Position numbers and translations under genes: made by a program
Notes under the pieces: generated by a model
Seen by the model: only the letters and a program-made list of their open reading frames with translations
Database searches by the model: none
Told to the model about the DNA's origin: nothing
Part shown: positions 30,472-43,110 of the stretch, piece by piece
Position numbering within the stretch: the first letter of the stretch is position 1
How the letters are laid out: each line of letters begins with the position of its first letter
Origin: Scalesia atractyloides
Lineage: Eukaryota; Streptophyta; Magnoliopsida; Asterales; Asteraceae
Assembly: GCA_947069175.1 (NCBI GenBank)
Contig: CAMTDV010000003.1
Coordinates: forward strand, 45,905,194 to 45,969,193
Reading direction: 5' to 3'
DNA: 64,000 nt

Positions 30472-31579
30472 TGTCACACCCCGACCCGCAGCGGAATAAG
30501 AGTCGGGGCATAATTGGGTTATCACCAAAGCTCATGATGTTTACTAATATGTTTCATATTTATTAAATCAAAATTACATTTCAAAGTTCCAAGTCAAATT
30601 CATACAATACAAGGAAAGGAAAATTTAACTAAAACAAATCCATAATCTAAACTGGTTTATTCTTCTAAGCCGCCCTATACGTTCTTGCTTCAACTTGATC
30701 ACCTGTATCATGTGTAAAAATGGGAAATTTTGGGTCAACAAAAGTTGGCGAGTGAACCTTGTTAAAAACATGTGTTATTGATTCATTATTGTAATTAATT
30801 TAGGAAAATTGTGCAAATATCATATATGAACAAATGTATGTAAACATAACGATCACAAACCACCTTGCTTAAGCATATAATAAGAATGACAATGTATATG
30901 TTGGCAACGTCCCGTTCATGCTCATAGGTAATGGGGAACGGACGACCTATGCTAATGTATGTGAGATCAAGGCTCAACCAAACGGAGCCGATCTTATGTT
31001 GGCAACGCCTGGTTCACGCTCATAGGTAATGGGGAACAGCTCACGCTCATAGGTAATGGGGAGCGGCGGCCTATGAAATGTATGTACTGAAATGATAAAT
31101 TAAATCTAAACTTCAACCACACAAACAACTGATACATATTGAATACACATGATCATGAACATGATGGATGCACAAGTGTTTAATTATAATAAATAAATAG
31201 CGACACATGATACACCCCAAAATGTGATTAAAACGGGGAATTGGTAGAGATTCACTCACATTGGGTGCGTTTGCTTGAAGGTGTTGAATGCGCACGAGTT
31301 TAGAGGATTGATCGACGAGAGATAACTAACCTAATAAATAACGAAAAGGTACGGTAAGTATGTGGATTTTATTAATTATTTTAATAGGATTTTTGGATAT
31401 ATTTTTGTGATTTTAAGGCTACTTTCTAACTTTAAAAACGTTATTTTTAAGTATTTTTAATTGATTTTTAAATTAAATAAATAAATAAAAATAATAAAAA
31501 AATGTTGACTTTTTGACTTTGACCGTTGACCGTTGACCATGACTGTTGATCGTTGACCGGTTTGGTCGGTTATATTGTT

Positions 31580-31994
31580 GCACTGAGTGAGGTTCGAACC
31601 GGTGACCTCCCGTACGCGTGCACGCAGCTCTACCAACTGAGCTACGTGTCTAACCCGAAATAATTCTGTTTTTAATTATACTTATATACTATTTAATTTA
31701 ATCCGAAAAACATTTATTTTTAAAAAGGATTTTAAATGCATCGAACCGGTGCTGACTACAAGTCTCGAACCCGGGACCGGTGAGTTAACGTGCACACAGT
31801 CCACCGCTGGACTGTGTGTCTAACCTGGTTAAAAACCCGGTTTTTATTATACTTAACATGATTTGGAGAGTTAACCCGGTTCAGTTAAAAAGGCATTTTT
31901 ATATCAAGAGAGTAAGGCTGGGACAAGAATCGAACGCTCGACGTATGTGAAATTGTTTGCACACAGTCCACCTCTGGACTGTGTGTCTAACCCG
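31580..31994 (-). other. tRNA-like modules T4, T3 and T2 in the gypsy-B 3' LTR
   Basis: T4 at 31580-31655 has the D-arm TAGCTCAGTTGGTAGAGC and B box CGGTTCGAACC. T3 at 31748-31825 has the perfect hairpin at 31793-31818. T2 at 31917-31994 has the hairpin with a changed loop base at 31960-31985. Order and orientation relative to the element match gypsy-A. Confidence 0.6.
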
Positions 31995-32570
31995 TTCATT
32001 AAACCGATTTTAATTAATCTTATATTATACACAACTTCATCTTCTTCGTTCAAAACACAGACATCGATCAACTGACTGTTATTTGTTAAATTAACTTAAC
32101 GAACGTTATGAGCCATCGTAAAGTAATGAACAGAAAAAGGTTTGAGGGTTGATTGTACCGAACTGTTCGTCTTTCTTCAGAAGTCCGGCAAGGTCGTTGG
32201 CTCTGTTTTGGTGAGCTTCGGCTGATAGGATTTGCCAACAATTTGGAGGGATTAGATGTGAAATGGAACTACTGGGTAACGATTATCAGTAAGTTAAAAG
32301 GATCATACCGGTTAACAGCAGGTTTCTGAAATTTCAGAATTTCTCCGGCGAAAACAGATAATCCGGCAACGTCGTCTGGGATTGATTCTGGATGGTGGAT
32401 TTGTGTTAGTAGCAATCTAACAATGGATTGGAACAGAAAGAGTCGAGGGAATTACCGTGTGGATGTGAGTCTCGGTTTTTCGGCGACTTGCAGATATTTT
32501 CTGGCGAGTGAAATTACGTCGAGAATTTGTGCGATTTTGAGCGAAAGGGCTACCAGTGAGTTGTGGGTGG

Positions 32571-32580
32571 ATTTATAGGG
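32571..32580 (-). promoter_or_regulatory. TATA box, gypsy-B 3' LTR
   Basis: Minus strand CCCTATAAAT. The same motif lies at 40720-40730 in the 5' LTR. Confidence 0.45.
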
Positions 32581-32842
32581 AAGAATCGAGACGCATGGGG
32601 TCGGATTTCAGTCTTGATTCAAAGTCAGCCGTTCTCCGGCGGTTATGACTGGTGTCGCGGGTTCGGACGTCGGTTATAACCGTCGTCAAGGTTAGTTCTT
32701 CGGTTAAATTGGAAGAAACCGTCAATTATCGACGTAATCGTCGGGATTTCCGACGACTGCAAAATTGGGCGCGACTTGACTGGATTTGTTTCCGAGATTC
32801 ATTATTTCAATTAATTGTTTCGGTATCTTAACAAAAACTCAA

Positions 32843-32921
32843 AGTGGCGGAGTGGTTGGATGAGTGAATGTTAAGACTTGTGGATTTTCCGGCTGACCCG
32901 GGTTCGACTCCCGGCAGCCGG
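32843..32921 (+). other. tRNA-like module T1 in the gypsy-B 3' LTR
   Basis: AGTGGCGGAGTGGTTGGA begins a class-II tRNA-like sequence. TTAAGA in the putative anticodon loop is compatible with Leu(UAA). The T-arm CGGGTTCGACTCCCG has a perfect 4-5 bp stem. It is antisense to the element. Confidence 0.65.
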
Positions 32922-33106
32922 ATTTTCTTTTTAATTAATTTTCTTTTACTTTTTAACAATTAAAATTTATATCTTCTAATTTGTTTATTAATTATGTATC
33001 GTTTAAAATTAAAATAGGACATAAATAAACAACAAAAGTTTAAAACTGATTGTTCGGTTAATAAACGAAGCGGGTTTTGAAAACCCGTTTTTCGACGGAT
33101 GTTACA

Positions 33107-33122
33107 GTATCCCCTACTTTTA
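33107..33122 (-). other. Polypurine tract of gypsy-B
   Basis: Minus strand AAAAGTAGGGGATAC directly precedes the LTR start TGTAAC. Confidence 0.8.
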
Positions 33123-33140
33123 GAAATTTCGTCCCGAAAT

Positions 33141-34196
33141 TTAAGTAGTAGTAGTTACAGGGAAAAGATGTGGGTATTTCTCGCGCATTGAGTCTTCACG
33201 TTCCCAAGTAAACTCAGGTCCTCGTTTCGACTCCCAGCGTACCCTTACAATTCGAATGCGGCTTCGTCTTAAACGTTTTTCCCCGAAGTCCATAATTTCT
33301 ACTGGTCTTTCAATGAAATGCATAAATTCATCGACTTGAATGTCTTCTAGAGGAATATGGAGATTTTCATCGGCGAGGCACTTCTTCAAGTTCGAGACGT
33401 GGAATGTGGGATGAATTCTGTTGAGTTCCTCCGGTAGGTCAAGCTTGTATGCTACAAGTCCTACTCTTTCGAGTATCTTGAAAGGACCTACGTAGCGTGG
33501 TGCTAGCTTGCCTTTTTGGCCAAAACGAACTACTCCCTTCCACGGCGATACTTTTAAAAGTACTTGGTCACCAATGTTAAATTCCAAGGGCTTTCGTCGC
33601 TTGTCAGCATAGCTCTTTTGACGAATTTGTGTCGCTAAAAGGTTGTTTCGGATTTGATGAATCTTGTCTGTTGTTTCTTGTATTAATTCAGGACCGGTGA
33701 TTTGAGCTTCTCCAATTTCGTGCCAACATATTGGTGATTGGCACTTACGACCATATAACGCTTCGAAAGGTGCCATGCCGATACTTGAATGATAGCTGTT
33801 GTTGTACGAAAATTCAACGAATGGTAGATGAGCGTCCCAATTCCCTTTGAAGTCTATGACACATGCTCGAAGCATGTCTTCAAGAGTTTGAATGGTGCAT
33901 TCAGATTGACCATCAGTTTGGGGATGATAAGCGGTACTGAGGTCTAATCGTGTACCCAAAGCGGCTTGTACAGCTTGCCATGTTCGTGAAGTGAAACGAC
34001 CATCACGATCTGAAATAATGCTTAACGGTACACCATGACGGCTTACGATTTCGCTGATGTAGATACGAGCTAGTTTCTCATTCTTAAAGTCTTCGCGAAT
34101 CGGAATGTAGTGAGTTGATTTTGTAAGACGATCAATGATTACCCATATAGTGTCATACCCACCGGAGGTGCGAGGTAACCCGGTAATAAAGTCCAT
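33141..34196 (-). pseudogene. Gypsy-B integrase core and chromodomain tail
   Basis: Open for 351 codons from MDFITGLP to the terminal TAA. It holds the integrase catalytic residues (MDF, SDRDGRF, HPQTDGQSE), the GPF/Y-like PRYVGPFKILERVG and the chromodomain-like VRVRWESKRGPEFTWERE. It is cut off from the rest of pol by an in-frame TAG at about 34212 (tryptophan in gypsy-A). The change is a single G-to-A on the coding strand. Confidence 0.9.
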
Positions 34197-34214
34197 GGTT
34201 ATGTTTTCCCACTT

Positions 34215-35507
34215 CTATACAGGTATTTCAGGTTGGACTAGAAGTCCTGAGGGTCTTTGTTGTTCAGCTTTCACTTTAGAACAGGTGAGGCACTTGGAAA
34301 CAAAAACAACAATATCCTTCTTCATGCCAGGCCACCAGTAGGTGTATCGAAGGTCCTGATACATCTTGTCGGCTCCTGGGTGTACAGAGTATCGTGTTTT
34401 GTGCGCCTCTTTCATAAGGGTATCGCGAAGATTATTGTGATCGGGAATCCATATGCGATCTAGATAATACAGAATGCCGTCAGATTTTGTTTCGAGTTTA
34501 AGTTCTGCTCCACAAGATAACTCATTGCGTATGTCGTATTCTGTTATGGAAACATGTTGAGCTTCTCGGATTTGGTCTTTGATGTTGGTCATGATTTGCG
34601 AACATAGAAGACGAATGGAGTTCGCATAACCCTTTCGACTGAGTGCATCGGCCACCACATTTGCTTTGCCAGGATGATACCGAATTTCACAGTCGTAGTC
34701 ATTAAGAAGTTTGACTCATTTTCGTTGTCTCATATTCAACTCCTTTTGGTTAAAGATATGTTGGAGGCTCTTGTGGTCAGTGTAAATTTCACACTTGGTA
34801 CCATAGAGGTAATGTCTCCATATCTTAAGAGCGAACACAACGGCTCCAAGTTCTAGGTTGTGAGTAGTGTAGTTTTTCTCATGAGTTTTGAGTTGCCTAG
34901 AAGCATAGGCTATCACTTTTCCCCTTTGCATTAAAACACAGCCTAGTCCCTGCCCTGATGCGTCGCAATAAACTACAAAGTCATCGCAACCTTCGGGGAG
35001 TGTGAGGATAGGTGCGTCACAAAGCTTTTGCTTAAGGGTTTGGAAGGCTTCTTCTTGTTTAGGTCCCCATACGAAGGGTTTTCCTTTATGTGTCAAAGCC
35101 GTGAGTGGTACAGCGATACAAGAGAAATTTGATATGAAACGGCGATAGTAACCAGCCAAACCAAGGAAAGATCTTACTTCGGTTGGTGTACGTGGCGCTT
35201 GCCATTCTTGCACTGCTTTGATCTTTGAGGGGTCGACATGAATTCCCTTGTCATTGACGACATGACCAAGGAACTGTACTTCTTTTAACCAGAATTCGCA
35301 TTTGGAGAATTTAGCGTAGAGCTTTTCGGTTCTCAAGAGTGTGAGGATGAGTCGAAGGTGTCGTTCATGATCAGTCTTAGACTTTGAGTAAATGAGAATA
35401 TCGTCGATGAAGACTATAACAAAGCGATCGAGATAGGGTTTGCAAACTCTGTTCATTAGGTCCATGAAGACGGCTGGAGCGTTGGTTAGACCAAATGGCA
35501 TGACCAT
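34215..35507 (-). pseudogene. Gypsy-B RT core, RNase H and integrase zinc domain
   Basis: 34716-35507 runs from MPFGLTNAPAVF through an intact RT active site (VFIDDILIYS, about 35399-35410) and RNase H (CDASGQGLGCVLMQ) to TGA near 34713 (tryptophan codon in gypsy-A). After that stop, 34215-34658 continues with VADALSRKGYANS and the integrase HHCC domain (HKTRYSVH, CLTCSKVK). Confidence 0.9.
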
Positions 35508-37813
35508 GAATTCGTAGTGACCATAACGAGTTCAGAAGGCGGTCTTTGGGACGTCTTCTTCATGTACCCTGAGTTGGTGATAGCCGGAACGAAGTTCGAT
35601 CTTCGAAAAACAAGTGGCACCCTGGAGTTGGTCTAGAAGATCATCGATGCGAGGTAACGGATAGCGGTTCTTGACCGTTAATTTGTTGAGTTCTCTGTAA
35701 TCGATACACATGCGAAATGTTCCATCTTTCTTCTTTACAAACAGAACAGGTGCACCCCAAGGCGATGAGCTAGGACGTATGAATCCTTAGTCGGTCAGTT
35801 CTTGTAATTGACTGGCCAGCTCTTGCATTTCGGATGGGGCTAACCTATAAGGAGATTTCGCGACAGGTTGTAGCGCCAGGTATAAGATCGATGCGGAATT
35901 CGACTTCTCTCTTGGGAGGAAGTCCTGCGATGTCGTCGGGAAAAACTTGCGGGAATTCTTTCACTACGGGTATATCTTCAAATTTCTTCTCCTTGTCTCC
36001 CTTCTTGACAACGTGAGTTAGAAATGCTACATAATTCTTGCGGAGATATTTTCGGGCTTGAAGACAGGACATCGGCTTGAGTCCTTTCGAAGGGGTTTCT
36101 CCAAAGATTCGTAGAGTTTGACTGTCTGCAAGAGGAATGCGAATGAACTTCTCATGGCATACTACTTCAGCATGATGTTGGCTGAGCCAGTCCATGCCGA
36201 TTATAATGTCGAAACTTCCCAACTTCTTAGGAATGAGGTCAACAGGAAAATCGTGATCGTTTGGAGTAAGAGTACAGTTTCGGATAATGGAGTTTAATGA
36301 GACCGGTTTTCCGTCAGCAACTTATACCGTTATGGATTCCATAAGTTTATCACGAGCTTGGTTGAGGATGGGTTCAAATTCTAAGGACACAAAACTCTTA
36401 TCCGCGCCAGTATCAAATAACACGGATGCATAACTACCATTTATGAGAAACGTACCGTTAACCACGTTGTTGGGGCCCTAGCTTGGTTGGCGTTGATGTT
36501 AAATGCTCTTCCTCTCGCAGGTGGAGGAGCTTGGTTAGCTTGGTTCACCGGATTTGCTTGGGCTTGAGCATGTATGATGTTCACCAAGCATGGGCAAGTG
36601 TTTCTAAAGTGGTTTGGGTCCCCACAATTGTAGCAAGCCCGCATGGATTGCATCATGGGGTAGTTGGGTTGGTAGTAGGTTTGGGTTGTATGTTGTGTAG
36701 GTGGTGGTAGTAGGGGTTGTTGGGCTTGACCCATTATTTGATGGTGGGTTTGGGTTGTGGGTTGGTTGCGGTTCATTCGATGTAGTGAGCGGCAGGCTTG
36801 GATGGTGTGACCTGCATGGCCACAGCCGGTGCAATATTGACAGGGGTATTCGGGGGAGTGATGGTATTGACAACGGGTGCACTTTGGGTAAGGGCCAGAG
36901 TATTGCCTTTTGTATGGTACGGGTGAAGGAGCAACTTGTGTGATGGGTGCAGCAGGGTAGGGAAATTGGTTTGGGTGACAGCAAAATTTCTGGTATTTCG
37001 CTTCCTCTTGTTTGAAAATTTTGAGGAGGAGGTGGAATGGTTGGAAGTTTGGCCCTCGACGGGGGCTTTCTTTTTCTCCTCTTTAAATTTACCGTTTCTG
37101 ATGCGGTTCTCGGTAAGTTCGGTGGCTAATTCCATCGCAGCTTTGAGAGTTGCAGGCGAAGTGCTGAGGACTGAGTCTTGAATCTTCGAGGGGAGGCCTC
37201 GAATATAGTGTTCAACCAAACGGTATACTGGGGTGAACAAGTTAGGAACCATCTGGTTCAGCTCAAGAAATCTTTTGTTGTAGGAAGTATGATCCCCTTC
37301 CTTTTGCTTCAGCGAGTGGAATTCATCTTCCAACTTCTTGAGTTCGCTTCTTGGGCAGAAGCGTTTTGTCATTATTTCCCTTAACTCTTCCCAGGTTAAG
37401 GCCATTGCGTCTTCAACTCCTCTTTTACCCTTCTCGGTGTTCCACCAGGTCAGGGCTACCCCAAATAGTCTCCCGGTTGCATAACGTACCTTGCGATCCT
37501 CGGGACAATCGCAATTTAGGAAGGTGTTTTCCATTTCCTCAAACCAGTGGAGGAGAGCGGTGACACCCTCGGTCCCTTTGAACTTTGGGGGATCGCAAGA
37601 CTTGAAGTGCTTGTAGGAACACTTCTTGGAGGAAGGGTTGTCGATGTTTTGATCCTCTTGATTGGGTGGGTTGACAGGATTCGCGGTGAGAGCTTGCTGG
37701 ACTTGAATTACAATATCAGGAAGCACCGCGGCCATTTGTTTCGCAATCTGAGTGGCCAAGCGTTCGTTTGACCTTCCTGACTTTCGTCCTCCACGTAGCT
37801 GCCTAGCCGACAT
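35508..37813 (-). pseudogene. Gypsy-B gag, protease and RT N-terminus (multiply broken)
   Basis: Gag starts MSARQLRGGRKSG near 37813. It is open through the capsid-like region to a one-base loss near 36960. The zinc part is then in another frame (TRCQYHHSPEYPC, and CYNCGDPNHFRNTC near 36610-36650). A further frameshift near 36473 precedes the protease, whose DTGAD is at 36400-36414. Later lesions are a TAA near 36325, a one-base gain near 35870, a TAA near 35790 and a TGA near 35532 (CGA in gypsy-A). The order of domains is unchanged. Confidence 0.88.
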
Positions 37814-38604
37814 TTATAGGAACATACATAGGAAGATTGTGAGTTTATGGAGTGTTTAGATGTCATGTGTCTTAAAGAAAATGAAATTAACATAAATATC
37901 AATAATGCAACTACATCCATAGGATGTCTTGGGTTTGCTCATGTTGGGCCTCAAATGTCCCCCATACTATCGCTGGTATAGTCATGTGGGCCCCCATGAC
38001 TATTCGCTTAGTAGGATTCACATTGGTATTGGCGGTTTAACACTCGCATCTCCCGAATGAAAACCACGAAATATGTTTGCGAGATGTATGGTCGGAGGGT
38101 GTCAAGGTATAGACACAATGACAACTCAAAGTGGTGTTAGCTCACACGACGTTTGGTATAGCATGCTTTGGCCTAATAGGTCCTTCGTACTCTCATCGTT
38201 AGTCCCCAGGTAGGCAAACTGGTCCTTTATTTTGGATTTATACGAATGCCAAGCCTAGACAGGACGTTCCGACTACCGGTACTCGTACCCTTCCAGTTAC
38301 TACATGCCCGTCATGAGAACTCACTTTGATGTGATTTGGAAACACAAAAATCGTTGTAACAATCGTATAAATTGTGAGGTGTGTGCTCCCATGGATATGA
38401 TATGTTATGAGAATATGATTTATGATAGGCATTGTATAATAATATGTACTTATAAACATGTTTGCATAACATTGAATGTAACAATAAACATAAAGCATAT
38501 AAACATCATGAATTTTGCATGTAACACAAAAAAATTTAAAAATTCTAAGCAACTATAGTATAGGCTCTAAGGGTCTAATAACCTATCCTATATCCCTATA
38601 GTCA
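37814..38604 (-). other. Gypsy-B leader between PBS and gag
   Basis: Untranslated leader matching 4823-5610 of gypsy-A in reverse. No gene supported. Confidence 0.6.
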
Positions 38605-38618
38605 TGGCTCTCATACCA
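38605..38618 (-). other. Primer-binding site of gypsy-B
   Basis: Minus strand TGGTATGAGAGCCA, one mismatch from the gypsy-A PBS, three bases from the LTR edge. Confidence 0.85.
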
Positions 38619-39730
38619 ATCTGTCACACACCGACCCGCAGCGGAATAAGAGTCGGGGCATAATTGGGTTATCACCAAAGCTCATGATGTTTACTAATAT
38701 GTTTCATATTTATTAAATCCAAATTACATTTCAAAGTTCCAAGTCAAATTCATACAATACAAGGAAAGGAAAAATTAACTAAAACAAATCCATAATCTAA
38801 ACTGGTTTATTCTTCTAAGCCGCCCTATATGTTCTTGCTTCAACTTGATCACCTGTATCATGTGTAAAAATGGGAAATTTTGGGTCAACAAAAGTTGGCG
38901 AGTGAACCTTGTTAAAAACATTTGTTATTGATTCATTATTGTAATTAATTTAGGAAAATTGTGCAAATATCATATATGAATAAATGTATGTAAACATAAC
39001 GATCACAAACCACCTTGCTTAAGCATATAATAAGAATGACAATGTATATGTTGGCAACGTCCCGTTCACGCTCATAGGTAATGGGGAACGGACGGCCTAT
39101 GCTAATGTATGTGAGATCAAGGCTCAATCAAACGGAGCCGATCTTATGTTGGCAACGCCTGGTTCACGCTCATAGGTAATGGGGAACAGCTCACGCTCAT
39201 AGGTAATGGGGAGCGGCGGCCTATGAAATGTATGTACTGAAATGATAAATTAAATCTAAACTTCAACCACACAAACAACTGATACATATTGAATACACAT
39301 GATCATGAACATGATGGATGCACAAGTGTTTAATTATAATAAATAAATAGCGACACATGATACACCCCAAAATGTGATTAAAACGGGGAATTGGTAGAGA
39401 TTCACTCACATTGGGTGCGTTTGTTTGAAGGTGTTGAATGCGCACGAGTTTAGAGGATTGATCGACGAGAGATAACTAACCTAATAAATAACGAAAAGGT
39501 ACGGTAAGTATGTGGATTTTATTAACTATTTTAATAGGATTTTTTGATATATTTTTCTGAGTTTAAGGCTACTTTCTAACTTTAAAAACGTTATTTTTAA
39601 GTATTTTTAATTGATTTTTAAATTAAATAAATAAATAAAAATAATAAAAAAAATGTTGACTTTTTGACTTTGACCTTTGACCGTTGACCATGACTGTTGA
39701 CCGTTGACCGGTTTGGTCGGTTATATTGTT

Positions 39731-40142
39731 GTACTGAGTGAGGTTCGAATCGATGACCTCCCGTACGCGTGCATGCAGCTCTACCAACTGAGCTACGTGT
39801 CTAACCCGAAATAATTCTGTTTTTAATTATACTTATATACTATTTAATTTAATCAGAAATCATTTATTTTTAAAAAGGATTTTAAATGTATCGAACCGGT
39901 GCTGACCACAAGTCTCGAACCCGGGACCTGTGAGTTAACATGCACACAGTCCACCGCTGGACTGTGTGTCTAACCTGGTTAATAACCCGGTTTTTATTAT
40001 ACTTAACATGATTTTGAGAGTTAACCCGGTTCAGTTAAAAAGGCATTTTTATATCAAGAGAGTAAGGCTAGGACAAGAATCGAACGCGCGACGTATGTGA
40101 AATTGTTTGCACACAGTCCACCGCTGGACTGTGTGTCTAACC
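39731..40142 (-). other. tRNA-like modules T4, T3 and T2 in the gypsy-B 5' LTR
   Basis: T4 at 39731-39807 (D-arm TAGCTCAGTTGGTAGAGC), T3 at about 39901-39975 and T2 at about 40067-40142. The hairpin arms CACACAGTCCA and TGGACTGTGTG are perfect in both T3 and T2. Confidence 0.6.
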
Positions 40143-40994
40143 CGTTCATTAAACCGATTTTAATTAATCTTATATTATACACAACTTCATCTTCTTCGTT
40201 CAAAACACAGACATCGATCAACTGACTGTTATTTGTTAAATTAACTTAACGAACGTTATGAGCCATCGTAAAGTAATGAACAGAAAAAGGTTTGAGGGTT
40301 GATTGTACCGAACTGTTCGTCTTTCTTTAGAAGTCCGGCAAGGTCGTCGGCTCTGTTTTGGTGAGCTTCGGCTGATAGGATTTGCCAACAATTTGGACGG
40401 ATTAGATGTGAAATGGAACTACTGGGTAACGATTATCAGTAAGTTAAAAGGATCATACTGTTAACAGCAGGATTCTGAAATTTCAGAATTTCTCCGGCGA
40501 AAACAGATAATCCGGCAACGTCGTCTGGGATTGATTCTGGATGGTGGATTTGTGTTAGTAGCAATCTAACACTGGATTGGAACAGAAAGAGTCGAGGGAA
40601 TTACCGTGTGGATGTGAGTCTCGGTTTTCCGGCGACTTGCAGATATTTTCCGGCGAGTGAAATTACGTTGAGAATTTGTGCGATTTTGAGCGAAAGGGCT
40701 ACCAGTGAGTTGTGGGTGGATTTATAGGGAAGAATCGAGACGCATGGGGTTGGATTTCAGTCTTGATTCAAAGTCAGCCGTTCTCTCCGGCGGTTATGAC
40801 TGGTGTCGCGGGTTCAAACGTCGGTTATAACCGTCGTCAAGGTTAATTCTTCGGTTAAATTGGAAGAAACCGTCAATTATCGACGTAATCGTCGGGATTT
40901 CCGACGACTGCAAAATTGGGCGCGACTTGACTGGATTTGATTTCCGAGATTCATTATTTCAATTAATTGTTTCGGTATCTTAACAAAAACCCAA

Positions 40995-41073
40995 AGTGGC
41001 GGAGTGGTTGGATGAGTGAATGTTAAGACTTGTGGATTTTCCGGCTGACCCGGGTTCGACTCCCGGCAGCCGG
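40995..41073 (+). other. tRNA-like module T1 in the gypsy-B 5' LTR
   Basis: Same sequence as 32843-32921, about 185 bp from the LTR outer edge. All four LTRs place it at this distance. Confidence 0.65.
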
Positions 41074-41263
41074 ATTTTCTTTTTAATTAATTTTCTTTTA
41101 CTTTTTAACAATTAAAATTTATATCTTCTAATTTGTTTATTAATTATGTATCGTTTAAAATTAAAATAGGTCATAAATAAACAACAAAAGTTTAAAACTG
41201 ATTGTTCGGTTAATAAACGAAGCGGGTTTTGAAAACCCGTTTTTCGACGGATGTTACAGTGTA

Positions 41264-42700
41264 GGCTCAGGAAACATAGATGAGCCTAAGACATCAGGAG
41301 TTGTAGCTCCTTCATTTGCCATAGGAGGTTCTGTGTTTGGAGCCTTAACTTCAAGGGAACCATCCTGAGGAATCTGTTCAGAAACAATTTCCTCATACTG
41401 CGATGCTGGTGGAGCTGTAGATATAGCTTCATTGAATCCAGGTGGATCCACACTCAGCTGCTTGAAAGATTCTTGCAGCTGTTCAGCATCTTCATCATCT
41501 TCAGTTAATTTAGGCATCGTTAGGAGGTCAGAAGTTGTGCTTGTACATGCAGTCACATTAGAAGGGACGTCAACATATTTAAACAAAGAGGAATAATCAT
41601 AGAGCCAATCAGGACCAATGCGTGCGTCCTTGGGATTTTCCTCAAGCCAACCCACATTGTAGGTTTCAACTACCATTTTCTTAATCTTGTTATAGACACG
41701 AAAGGAAGTATTCTTAGAGTAACCGGCGAAGATGCATGGATCTCCGCATGATTCAAATTTTCCCTTAGGATCCATGAGTAGAAGAACACAAGGACAACCG
41801 AACTTGTGGAAATGCTTAACTGAAGGTTTGTGACCTTCAACCACTTCATACGGTGTTTTCATGTGCCTTTTGTTGATCAGGGCATGATTCTGAATATAAC
41901 AAGTTTTAATTGACTGCTTCTACCCAGAAAATGATAGGTAGTTCGGATTCAACCAACATAGTACGTGCAGCTTCAATTAGTGTACGATTTCGGTGTTCTA
42001 CAACCCCATTTTGTTGAGGAGTTCTAGCTGCTTTGAACTGTCGATCAATACCCTTGGAGGAGCAGAAAGAATTTAAGGTAGCGTTCTTAAACTCTGTTCC
42101 ATTATCACAATGAATAGCCTTCATGGTGGCGTCTGCCTGGTTTTCCATAAGTGTGATGAACTGTTTGACTAACTTAGCGGTTTCACTCTTTTGTGCCAAA
42201 AAGAAGAGCCAAGTGAATCGAGAGTAGTCATCAATGATAACTAGACAGTATGCCTTCCCGCCAATGCTCAGAATATCTGTTAGGCCAAACAGGTGCATAT
42301 GAAGCAATTCTAAGACTTTTGACGTGGAGGGTGTGGGTTTTGACTTGTCTGGCTGTCGATGTTGTTTCCCACGAGCACATGATTCACACTTTTCAATCTG
42401 CATAAAATCCCAAACCGGTAGATCTCTGACTAAACTACCTTTTGCAAGTCTGTTTAAGTTCTTCATGTTGATATGTCCGAGTCGACTGTGCCATAACATG
42501 GCATCGTGCTCAGAAGTCGACGAGAACAGGCAGGTAAGCTTGTCGTTTGGGGCTTTGTTCATATCAATGACATGTGCATTTCCTTTCCGTGCAGCTTTGA
42601 GAAGAATCCATTCATCCAGAATGATGAGGCCTGGTTTTAGTACATAACATCCTTTCTTAGTAAAGAACATCCAAATGATTATAATAGAGCCGAGACACAC
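41264..42700 (-). pseudogene. Copia C integrase and linker to RT
   Basis: 41906-42700 holds an integrase whose motifs all look intact: WHSRLGHIN with CESCARGK (HHCC), LVIIDDYSRF (D), IHCDNGTEF (D) and PQQNGVVEHRN (E). A short break near 41880 leads into 41264-41862, with the KTPYEVVEGHKPS motif, the FGCPCVLL region and an acidic linker. Gypsy-B interrupts it at 41258-41263, and the RT resumes at 30471. Confidence 0.85.
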
Positions 42701-43110
42701 TTAAGAGACTATGCTTCAACTCTAGAACATAATTCACATTCTTGAAACTGAGACTATGTTTCACCACCTGTGAAGGAGACAAACCCCCCATCGAAAAACT
42801 GAATGTCATTCAACTACAAGATGTCCCCTGTCATGTGCCTGGAACAGCCACTGTCGATATACCAGAGTCTAACGAGAGTCCGCCAAAGCTGTTCCTGCGT
42901 ATTTCAACAGGTTATAGTTAGAAGCTACAACCCAGGCCATTGACGATATGGGCATGCCATTTGCATCAACATAAGTATCCTCACGAAAAATTAAATTAGT
43001 TGAGGATGAGGTCGATGATGCTTTTGATTTGTCCGATTTTGGAACAGAAGACTGGATCTTGGTCAAGATCTTAGGCCTCCAGGCTAGAGAGTCAGACTTC
43101 TGCACAACTT
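42701..43110 (-). pseudogene. Copia C protease remnant
   Basis: On the minus strand, the sequence near 42825-42880 reads as a copia aspartic protease site (DSG followed by RHMTG). Stops and frameshifts are nearby. 42869-43105 is the Ser-rich stretch between zinc knuckle and protease. Confidence 0.6.

Larger units (their letters stand above)
30472..33106 (-). repeat. Gypsy-B 3' LTR (2635 bp)
   Basis: On the minus strand it starts TGTAACATCCGTCG and ends GGTCGGGGTGTGACA. It contains modules T4, T3 and T2 (31580-31994, minus) and T1 (32843-32921, plus), W-box-like GTTGACC repeats at 31502-31560, and a TATA box at 32571-32580. Confidence 0.95.
30472..41258 (-). mobile_element. Gypsy-B: complete but dead Ty3/gypsy chromovirus
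   Basis: LTRs at 30472-33106 (3') and 38622-41258 (5'), PBS at 38605, gag-pol remains 33141-37813 and a polypurine tract next to 33106. GTGTA at 30467-30471 and 41259-41263 is a perfect target-site duplication, and the host copia pol resumes on the far side. Same family as gypsy-A: the proteins are almost the same, while the LTRs form a separate subgroup. Lesions differ from gypsy-A and include many single-base nonsense changes. Confidence 0.95.
38622..41258 (-). repeat. Gypsy-B 5' LTR (2637 bp)
   Basis: Near-identical copy of 30472-33106. The outer end at 41258 is followed by the GTGTA duplication. TATA box at 40720-40730. Carries the same four tRNA-like modules. Confidence 0.95.
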
